This document shows, in pieces, positions 1 to 5,027 of a stretch of 9,525 nt of DNA. The first letter of the stretch is position 1. Each line of letters opens with the position of its first letter. The translations under genes were made by a program, and so were the position numbers. Source of the stretch: Candidatus Rhodoferax randersensis (GTDB lineage: Bacteria > Pseudomonadota > Gammaproteobacteria > Burkholderiales > Burkholderiaceae_C); assembly GCA_016718155.1 (NCBI GenBank), contig JADKEH010000011.1, forward strand, positions 1 to 9,525. Direction: 5' to 3'. The notes beneath the pieces were generated by a model, which did no database searches, was not told the DNA's origin, and saw nothing but the letters and a program-made list of their open reading frames with translations.

Positions 1-397
1 TGCTGCGTACCAGCGGCGATCTGCCTCGTGGCCAAGCCCTCTCCAGCAAGACCAAGTTGTGACCCCAAGGCAATTGTGCAGCAGTCTGTTGCACAACCCG
101 CATCGGCCAGGCATACAAAAGCGCGCATGTGTTTTAGATTTCGCGGCGAAAATCCTTTCATGCTAGGAAAGGCCGCGCGCAAATCACTCGCCAGTCGGTC
201 AATCACCTTGGTACCCCAACCTTGCTGGGCTTGCCGCGCCAAAATGTCGCGTCCAATCTGCCAGTAAAGCAGTACCAGTTCGCGGTTCACCGCCAGCGTG
301 GCGCGCTGCTGTGCGTTGTGAATGCGTTTTGAGGGTCGGCCAACCAATCGGTGTAACCCTCCGGTGGTGAGGTCAGGCTGATAGGGCTGGCGCTCAT
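1..397 (-). pseudogene. YhcG/DUF1016-family nuclease, N-terminal fragment, frameshifted
   Basis: This is the N-terminal part of a YhcG (DUF1016) family protein. That family has an N-terminal DUF1016 domain and a C-terminal PDDEXK nuclease domain; only the former is in the window, and the gene runs off the left edge. The ATG at 397-395 opens MSASPISLTSPPEGYTDWLAD. The frame then shifts near 326-334 into NRELVLLYWQIGRDIL, GWGTKVIDRLASDLRAAFP and MKGFSPRNLKHMRAF, which are hallmark stretches of the family. A second shift near 112-120 gives QLPWGHNLVLLE. A third near 20-27 restores DRRWYAA. Three frame breaks in under 400 bases mean that either the gene is dead or the sequence here is error-prone. 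I see no strong Shine-Dalgarno before the ATG. Family assignment is confident; whether the gene is intact in the organism is not known. Confidence 0.8.
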
Positions 398-430
398 GTC
401 TTATTTCACTGTGCTGTGTTGGTGGCGGGC

Positions 431-472
431 TCGGGTTTGACACCCGATGCTGAGGTTTTTCCGTCGCCTCAG
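431..472. repeat. Two adjacent short hairpins
   Basis: Two perfect inverted repeats sit side by side in the gap between the YhcG start and the SEC-C fragment. The first is TCGGGT (431-436) with ACCCGA (442-447) around a 5-base loop. The second is CTGAGG (450-455) with CCTCAG (467-472) around an 11-base loop that begins with five T. They lie just upstream of the YhcG ATG on the minus strand, so they may be a terminator or attenuator pair or part of an intergenic element. No flanking T-tract makes either one a clear Rho-independent terminator. Confidence 0.4.
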
Positions 473-511
473 TGTACGGCTCACACCGAATTGCATCGTG
501 AGCAATCTTAA

Positions 512-709
512 CCAGCCGACGACGAGAACGGCCCGCCCAGCCTGAGCGACTTTGCCGCCGCCGTGGGGGCGGTCTATGACCTGCGCGAGCTATGGCGCAA
601 CATCGGCCCGCGCGTGCCCACCCTGCGCCGCGCCGACACGCCAGGCCGCAACGATCCCTGCCCGTGCGGCAGCGGCAAGAAGTACACGAAGTGTCATGGG
701 GCGAATTGA
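512..709 (+). pseudogene. Orphan C-terminal tail of a YecA/UPF0149-like SEC-C protein
   Basis: The plus-strand frame ending at TGA 707-709 reads VYDLRELWRNIGPRVPTLRR, then PGRNDPCPCGSGKKYTKCHG. The second stretch is a complete SEC-C zinc-binding motif (CxCxnCH), the same as ends SecA and YecA-type proteins. The VYDLRELWR..GPRV stretch just before it fits the end of the UPF0149/YecA family proteins of Comamonadaceae better than SecA. The frame is closed upstream by TAA at 509-511, and no start codon, Shine-Dalgarno or further homology precedes it. It is therefore a 5'-truncated remnant of about 65 codons. The lost N-terminal part suggests a rearrangement breakpoint or a bad join at roughly 400-512. 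Confidence 0.7.
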
Positions 710-1085
710 GGGCTCTGTCGAGGGTGCGCGTCGGTAGAACCCTATAGTCCGTGCCGAGTCGCGCGCAAGTCGGCCAAGACCAGTCGCCATGGTGCTTGAG
801 CGCAACGTAGACGAGAAACAGCGCGAATGCCGACAGCACAAAGACTACAGCCCATGTAGGCAGATCATTCCTCCCTTTCAAGGCGTCCATTTCAGACCTG
901 ATTCGCACCACGCTGTCTTGCGCGGAGGCAATTGCCTGTTGAAGCATCGCATCTGCGGCGTCGACCTTGGCCGCGGAGTCGAGCAGCGACTTTCGCTCCA
1001 GTGGGTCAGCTTCCTGCGCAGCCAGTTGGCACATCTTCTCAGCGAGCGGGTTCGGCACTCCGTTGCCAGTAGTCTTGGTGGACAT
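706..1085 (-). CDS. Small single-pass membrane protein with helical N-terminal region, unknown function
   Basis: From ATG 1085-1083 the frame reads MSTKTTGNGVPNPLAEKM and continues through an Ala/Gln/Asp/Glu-rich, probably helical or coiled-coil stretch (about residues 13-70). One clear hydrophobic helix follows: TWAVVFVLSAFALFLVYVAL, about residues 77-96. A polar tail, KHHGDWSW, comes next. I do not recognise the family. The layout fits a small inner-membrane protein with a cytoplasmic helical domain. The 3' end is not defined: this frame meets no stop all the way to the left edge, passing antisense to the SEC-C tail and then into the YhcG frame. I take that to be chance or a missing indel, so the left boundary given here is arbitrary. 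There is no Shine-Dalgarno of its own. A short ORF with a good one ends 5 bases upstream, suggesting translational coupling. Confidence 0.45.
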
Positions 1086-1090
1086 ATCCG

Positions 1091-1198
1091 TTAGCGTGCC
1101 TGTACAAGAACCCCATTCCCGCCGCGCCGTGGCTCAGTCCCAAGGCGTTGTGAATCAGGAATCGACGATCGGCGCTTCATGTCGCGAGTGTGCCGCAT
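1091..1198 (-). CDS. Possible 35-codon leader or small protein
   Basis: ATG 1198-1196 to TAA 1093-1091 encodes 35 residues, starting MRHTRDMKRRSSIPDSQRLG and rich in Arg. It is preceded by a good Shine-Dalgarno: GAGGGAG followed by CCGAA before the ATG. Its stop lies 5 bases before the ATG of the membrane protein at 1085, which has no ribosome site of its own. That spacing is typical of a coupled small upstream ORF. I recognise no family. Short ORFs with a chance ribosome site are common in GC-rich DNA, so this stays tentative. Confidence 0.3.
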   Translation of the reverse strand: MRHTRDMKRRSSIPDSQRLGTEPRRGGNGVLVQAR

Positions 1199-1242
1199 TT
1201 CGGCTCCCTCGTGAGCGAGAAGCGCTTGTGCTGTGCATCGCA

Positions 1243-1265
1243 GGCCGTTTTGGGCCCGGACGGCC
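1243..1265. repeat. Hairpin downstream of the dehalogenase gene
   Basis: GGCCGT (1243-1248) pairs perfectly with ACGGCC (1260-1265) around an 11-base loop containing GGGCCC. It lies about 100 bases past the dehalogenase stop on the minus strand. It could take part in termination or mRNA 3'-end protection, but no T-tract follows on either strand. The rest of 1199-1363 holds no gene that I can support. Confidence 0.25.
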
Positions 1266-1363
1266 CGCCCGCCGGGCGTGTCGGGAATTCCACAATGGCT
1301 CCGCCAAAACCTGGGTGTGGGACGGGGTACTGCAGCGTGCCAGCAATGCTGCTCAGACCGCCC

Positions 1364-2277
1364 TCAATCCTCCCGAGCAAAGAACCCGCGCAGCACCTGT
1401 GCCGTCTGCTCCGGCAACTCCTCGGGGATGAAGTGCCCGGCCGGCATGGCTTGGCCCGTGACTTGTCCGGCGCATTGCGCCTGCCACAACGCCACTGGCT
1501 CGAACAGCCGATGCACCACGCCACGCTCGCCCCACAGCACCAGCAGGTCGCACTGGACCTTGTCGCCGTTGGCGCGGCTGGCGCGGTCGTGCGCCAGGTC
1601 GATGCCGGCGCTGGCCCGGTAGTCCTCGCAGACGCTGTGCACGGTGGCGGGGTTGCCAAAGCAGCGCTCGTATTCGGCCAGCGCGGCGGGCTCGATGTGG
1701 CCCAGGCCGCCGGCACCCCAGCCGCCCAGCTTGGCGTGCAGGTAGGCCATGGTGTTGCCGTTGATCATGTTCTCCGGCAGCGGCGCGGGTTGGATCAGGT
1801 GAAACCAGTGGTAGTAGGCTTTGGCAAACTCGAAGTTGGTGGCGCCGTACATGTCCAGCGTGGGCGCGATGTCGATCACGCACAGCTTCTTCACGCGCGC
1901 CGGATAGTCCGTGGCCAGCCGGTGCGCCACGCGGGCGCCGCGGTCGTGTCCGCACAGGTCAAACTCGCCCACGCCCAGTGCGTCCATCAGCGCCACCAGG
2001 TCTTGCGCCATCACGCGCGCTTGCTGTAGTTGCCGTGGTCGGGCAGGCCCGGTGGCTTGGACGAGTCGCCGTAGCCACGCAGATCGGGCATCACCAGATA
2101 GAAGTCGTGCTCCAACTGGCGCGCCACGCGCTGCCACATTACATGGGTTTGCGGGAAGCCATGCAACAGCAGCAGGGCAGGGCGGATGCCGGGCAGACCG
2201 GGCGAGACCCGCGCGAAGATGCGCACGCCGTTCACCTCGACATGGCGGACTTCGAAGCCGTCAAACCAGTGCGCCAA
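1364..2277 (-). CDS. Haloacetate/fluoroacetate dehalogenase (alpha/beta hydrolase), one frameshift
   Basis: It hydrolyses the C-halogen bond of haloacetates through an Asp-ester intermediate. Read from TTG 2277-2275 with one frame correction near 2012, it gives about 303 residues, the family's usual length. Compared with Rhodopseudomonas fluoroacetate dehalogenase RPA1163 (recalled from memory), numbering is nearly colinear and all key residues are present. They are HGFPQTHVMW (about 39-48); nucleophile and substrate arginines in GHDRGAR (D111, R112, R115; RPA D110, R111, R114); D135 in VIDIAPT (D134); halide-pocket H156-W157 (H155, W156); W186 (W185); Y219 in CEDYR (Y219); and catalytic His in AGHFIPEE (about 281; H280). 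The frame breaks after NYSKRA at TGA 2013-2011; MAQDLVALMDALG continues in the next frame. Upstream, the NTF2-like frame reads straight into this gene. The family is sure; true substrate (fluoro-, chloro- or other haloacetate, or another ester) is not known. Confidence 0.85.
2011..2013 (-). other. Frame break in the dehalogenase gene
   Basis: The first frame ends at TGA (minus strand, 2013-2011) right after the codons for YSKRA. The ATG overlapping that stop (2011-2009) opens the continuing frame MAQDL. The family has an uninterrupted YSKRxMAxD-type join here, so one base is missing or two are extra. An intact reading would be GCG-GTG-ATG, meaning one lost G. Without repair the protein would stop before the nucleophile Asp and be inactive. 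Confidence 0.75.
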
Positions 2278-2292
2278 GCAAGCTCCCCACTT
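2278..2292 (-). promoter_or_regulatory. Shine-Dalgarno and TTG start embedded at the NTF2/dehalogenase junction
   Basis: On the minus strand the junction reads AAG-TGG-GGA-GCT-TGC, then TTG-GCG-CAC-TGG. It contains GGGGAG (2288-2283), ideally spaced (5 bases) before TTG 2277-2275, where the dehalogenase homology begins. The codon just before it, TGG (2289-2287), is one base away from a stop at the expected end of the NTF2-like domain (RKFLAK). So two separate, closely coupled genes are the likely ancestral or real state. Confidence 0.55.
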
Positions 2293-2769
2293 GGCGAGGA
2301 ATTTGCGCAGGTTGGCCTGGGCCTGCGCGCGCACCTTGTTGCGCAGGAAGGGCGTCCAGCCCAGCAGCATGCCGGGAGCGCCCAGTGCCTGGCGTGACCA
2401 GCTCCAGAAGTCAAAGCTGTCGCGGTGGCGCGTGATCAGGCCCTGCGGGTTGAAGCTGAACACACCATCGATGCGGTTCAGCACCATGCGGCCGGTGGCG
2501 CTGAAGCGGTAGTGCGCGTCCCAGTGCGCGCGGCCTGTAGTGGCGTCGGCCTCGATGGCGCTGTACTCCAGCTGCCAGACATCGCGGCCCTTGGCGCGGG
2601 TGGCCTCGCACAGCATGCGCCACATGCCCATCACCTCGGCCTTGCCGCGCAGGCTGAACACCTCGTCGTCAAACGCCACATCGTCGGCGTAGCAAGTCGC
2701 CATGGTGTCGGGGTCGAGCGCGGCAAAGGCGGTGTAGAACTTGGTCAGGGTCTGGGCGTTGGGGTGCAT
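2278..2769 (-). CDS. NTF2-like (SnoaL-type) protein, reads in frame into the dehalogenase
   Basis: A nuclear transport factor 2-like fold of about 160 residues. Family members are small cone-shaped proteins that act as isomerases, cyclases, lyases or partner subunits; no specific reaction can be assigned here. I chose ATG 2769-2767 because MHPNAQTLTKFYTAF is the usual opening of these proteins; a TTG 15 bases upstream (2784-2782) is possible. Landmarks are LDPDTMATCYADDVAF (about 18-33), GKAEVMGMWRML, the W-D-AHYRFSATGRMV..R.DGVFSFNPQGLI core (about 85-115), and HRDSFDFWSWSRQALG (about 118-133), then a basic helix ending RKFLAK. No stop follows that helix: the frame continues through TGG-GGA-GCT-TGC into the dehalogenase. 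It starts 45 bases after the LysR stop, so it probably shares that transcript. Confidence 0.75.
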
Positions 2770-2814
2770 GGTGGTGGGGCGCAAGGTTCAGGTGCGCCAG
2801 CGTAAGCCATTTCT

Positions 2815-3715
2815 TCAAATCACGCGCGGCAGCGCCTCGGCCAGAAAGTCGTACACCGCGCGGATGCGCCGGTTGGTGCGGATCTCGCGGTGCACGGTGA
2901 GCCAGACCGGCAGGGGCGCAATTTTCAGCAGGCCCGGCAGCACGCGCAGCACATCGGGATCGGTGCGTGCCATGTAGTCGGCGCAAAAGCCCACGCCCAG
3001 GCCGGCACGCACGGCCTGCCACTGCACGATGAAGTCGTCGCTGCGCAGGGCGAAGGACTCGCGTGTGACGGGATAGCCCATGGCCTGAAAGCCCTGCAGG
3101 ATGGCGGGGTCGGCGTCGCTGCCGATCAACTCGTGCTGCAGCAAGTCGGTCGGCTGGCGCGGCGTGCCGCGGCGGGCCAGGTAGCTGCGGTGGGCGTAGG
3201 CACCCAGGCCCACCTGGCCGATCTTGCGGGCGACGAGCGACGACTGGTCGGGGCGCACCATGCGCACGGCAATATCGGCCTCGCGGCGCAGCAGATTGCT
3301 GACCTGGTTGCTCGATACCAGCTCGATCTGAATGTCGGGCAAGCTCTGGCGCATGGCGGCCAGCAAGGGCGGCATGAGTTGCACCGCCACCGGCACGCTG
3401 GCGGTGATGCGCACCGTGCCGCTGGCCTGGGTCTGTGCACCCGACAGGGTTTGCGCCAGTTGCAGCGCGCCCGCCTCCATGCCACGTGCCGCGTCGGCCA
3501 GCTTCAAGGCGGTGGCGGTAGGCACCAGGCCACGGCCGGTGCGCTCAAACAACACCACGCCCAATTGGCTCTCCAGCTCGGCAATGTGTCGCCCCACCGT
3601 GGGTTGGTTGGCGCGCAGCACCCGCGCGGCACCGAGCAGGCTGCCCTGGTCCAGGGCAGCCAGGAACGAGCGCACCAGACGCCAGTCGAAGTTGAGTGGT
3701 GCCGGGGGGGGTCAT
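2815..3715 (-). CDS. LysR-family transcriptional regulator, frameshift in poly-C start region
   Basis: A LysR-type regulator: N-terminal winged helix-turn-helix, then a periplasmic-binding-like effector domain. The intact frame runs from 3675 to TGA 2817-2815 (286 residues). The HTH covers RSFLAALDQGSLLGAARVLR..QPTVGRHIAELE and ends GVVLFERTGRGLVPT. The effector domain starts near TVRITASVPVA and includes LPDIQIELVSS, LLRREADIAVRM and VWLTVHREIRTNRRIRAVYDFL. The family needs more residues before this: the bases upstream encode PAPLNFDWRLVRSFL in the same frame, but the ATG at 3715-3713 is out of frame because of a run of eight C (minus strand of 3704-3711). With seven C it reads MTPPAPLNFDWRLVRSFL, so I set the start there. 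It faces the SDR operon divergently and leads the NTF2/dehalogenase genes, so it probably controls both arms. The inducer is unknown. Confidence 0.85.
3704..3711. other. Homopolymer G8 tract causing a frame break at the LysR start
   Basis: Eight consecutive G on the plus strand (C8 in the LysR coding strand) lie directly after the ATG. Eight bases send the ATG into a wrong frame (MTPPGTTQLRL...), while seven would join it to the LysR homology. Such a tract is both a classic slippage site and a classic sequencing-error site. Confidence 0.7.
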
Positions 3716-3724
3716 GTTGAGGTA

Positions 3725-3749
3725 TTCATAAATGCATGTCTGGTATGAA
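3725..3749. promoter_or_regulatory. Dyad TTCATA-N13-TATGAA, candidate LysR operator
   Basis: TTCATA (3725-3730) and TATGAA (3744-3749) form a perfect 6-base dyad in a short AT-rich stretch between the divergent LysR and SDR genes. It lies 10-34 bases upstream of the proposed LysR ATG. LysR proteins usually bind imperfect dyads in such divergent regions and repress themselves. The site also surrounds the palindrome ATGCAT (3732-3737). The assignment rests on position and symmetry only. I could not place confident -35/-10 boxes for either promoter in 3716-3830. Confidence 0.35.
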
Positions 3750-3831
3750 CATTGATGCAATTGTGCAACACGCCGTTCCTTCCACGATCCTCCATCAACC
3801 AAGGCAAACAGAGAATGCAAGAGTACCTGCC

Positions 3832-3941
3832 CGTCATCGCGAGGCCGCAGGTCGTGGCGATCCAGGTATTTCGGGGCCATGGATTGCCGCGCGCTATTCG
3901 TCATTGCGAGGAGCGCCAGCGACGCGGCAATCGCAATGACG
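3832..3941. repeat. REP-like palindromic repeat (two direct units plus inverted core)
   Basis: Unit A (3832-3866, beginning CGTCATCGCGAGG and ending GATCCAGG) and unit B (3899-3941, beginning CGTCATTGCGAGGAGCG) are diverged direct copies of the same sequence. Between them lies an inverted copy of the core (TGGATTGCCGCG, 3880-3891). Two hairpins result. CGTGGCGATCCA (3853-3864) pairs with 3880-3891 over 12 positions with two G-T pairs. CGTCATTGCGA (3899-3909) pairs perfectly with TCGCAATGACG (3931-3941) over 11. I recall CGTCATTGCGAGGAGCG..GCGGCAATCC as a dispersed intergenic repeat in many proteobacterial genomes. It sits in the divergent promoter region, just upstream of the SDR ribosome site. 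Confidence 0.75.
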
Positions 3942-3978
3942 CGAACACTATGGCAGCTTCTCACTCACCAATAAGCGG

Positions 3979-3992
3979 ATGGAGATAACACC
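3979..3992 (+). promoter_or_regulatory. Ribosome binding site of the SDR gene
   Basis: GGATGGAGATAACACC precedes the ATG at 3993. GGAG lies 8 bases upstream of the start, which supports this start over internal ATGs. Confidence 0.6.
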
Positions 3993-4991
3993 ATGCAAGC
4001 CACTGTTTTGATTTTGGGCGCCCGCGGCCGTTTTGGCTTGGCCGCCGCGCGGGCCTTTGCCGATGCCGGCTGGCGCGTGCTGGGCCAGATGCGCCCTGGC
4101 GCCCAAGCGGGCGCGGACGAGCGCATCGGAGTGGGTTGGCCACCGACTTGCACCGACACGCAGGCCCGGGCCACGGCAAAGCGTGGCGCGGCCGTGGTGG
4201 TGCACGCGCTCAACCCGGCGTACACCAACGCGGCCTGGCGCGGCCAGGTGGCGCCAATGATGGAGGCGGCCATAGCCGTTACGCGAGCGCTCGATGCCAC
4301 GCTGATGGTGCCGGGCAACGTCTACAACTTTGGTGCGGCCATGCCCGCGGTGCTGCGGGAGGACACACCCCAGTTGGCGCAGACCGTCAAAGGCCGCATC
4401 CGCATTGAGATGGAAGCGCAATTGCAGCGCAGCGGCGTGCGCAGTGTGGTGATCCGTGCCGGTGGCTTCTTTGGCAGCGGTCGCGGCACCTGGTTTGACA
4501 CCGCCATCGTCAAGCGCATTCAGAGCGGCGTGTTCACTCACCCTGGCGCGCGAGGTGTTGGCACCGCCTGGGCCTATCTGCCTGATCTGGCGCGTGCCTT
4601 TGTGGCGGTGGCCCAGCAGCGCGCCCAGTTATCGGCCTTTGAAGTGCTCCACTTTGCCGGCTACCAGTTGAGCGCGCAGCAGTGGCTCGATGCCTTGGAC
4701 CCGCTGGCGCGTGTGCAGGGCTGGGTGGCACCACAAGCCCACGTCAAATTGACTCGCTTGCCCTGGCCGGTGATTCGACTGGGCGCGCTGCTCATGCCAA
4801 CATGGGCCGCGTTGACGGAAATGCGCTACCTGTGGGACACGCCGCACGCACTGGCCAACGACAAACTCACGGCGCTGATAGGCGCCGAGCCGCACACACC
4901 GTTGCCGGTCGCTGCACAGCAAGCCCTGGCCGATCTGGGTTTGCTGGCGACCGCGCTACCGGCTGGACCCGCTCCAGCGGCGGCCGCGTAA
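3993..4991 (+). CDS. Atypical SDR: NAD(P)-dependent epimerase/dehydratase-like protein
   Basis: A 332-residue Rossmann-fold protein of the extended/atypical short-chain dehydrogenase group. The nucleotide-binding motif is GARGRFG (residues 9-15). VVVHALNPAYTNAAW (about 68-82), LMVPGNVYNFG (104-114) and VRSVVIRAGGFFGSGRGTWF (149-168) match the NAD-dependent epimerase/dehydratase proteins of Burkholderiales. The lysine that usually follows the catalytic Tyr is likely K133 (TVKGRIRIEME), but the Tyr position four residues earlier is Ala (129), so classical YxxxK chemistry is doubtful; it may be a binding or reductase-like member. Residues about 47-54 (GVGWPPTC) look out of frame: the neighbouring frame over the same bases reads GLATDLH, better matching relatives, so two compensating indels are likely at about 4130-4160. 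The C-terminus is an Ala/Pro-rich tail. It is first in an operon with the flavoprotein 36 bases downstream, divergent from LysR. Confidence 0.82.
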   Translation: MQATVLILGARGRFGLAAARAFADAGWRVLGQMRPGAQAGADERIGVGWPPTCTDTQARATAKRGAAVVVHALNPAYTNAAWRGQVAPMMEAAIAVTRALDATLMVPGNVYNFGAAMPAVLREDTPQLAQTVKGRIRIEMEAQLQRSGVRSVVIRAGGFFGSGRGTWFDTAIVKRIQSGVFTHPGARGVGTAWAYLPDLARAFVAVAQQRAQLSAFEVLHFAGYQLSAQQWLDALDPLARVQGWVAPQAHVKLTRLPWPVIRLGALLMPTWAALTEMRYLWDTPHALANDKLTALIGAEPHTPLPVAAQQALADLGLLATALPAGPAPAAAA

Positions 4992-5027
4992 TCACGCGAA
5001 CCTGTCCCTGTTCTTGAAAGGATCATC

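Noticed and set aside
789..1431. Plus-strand frames at 789-1094 and 967-1431
   Set aside because: No recognisable motif, and they overlap the minus-strand membrane protein, whose hydrophobic helix is convincing.
1190..2029. 279-codon plus-strand frame opposite the dehalogenase
   Set aside because: It is antisense to clear alpha/beta-hydrolase homology; its composition is typical of a shadow frame in GC-rich DNA and no motif is recognisable.
2890..3720. 276-codon plus-strand frame opposite LysR
   Set aside because: His/Gln/Gly-rich shadow of the LysR gene, whose helix-turn-helix and effector domain are unmistakable.
3545..3964. 139-codon minus-strand frame through the intergenic region and LysR start
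   Set aside because: It crosses the REP-like repeat and reads the LysR start in the wrong frame because of the G8 tract; the protein has no coherent motif.
3948..4541. 197-codon minus-strand frame opposite the SDR
   Set aside because: Antisense to a well-supported SDR with a good ribosome site; no domain seen.
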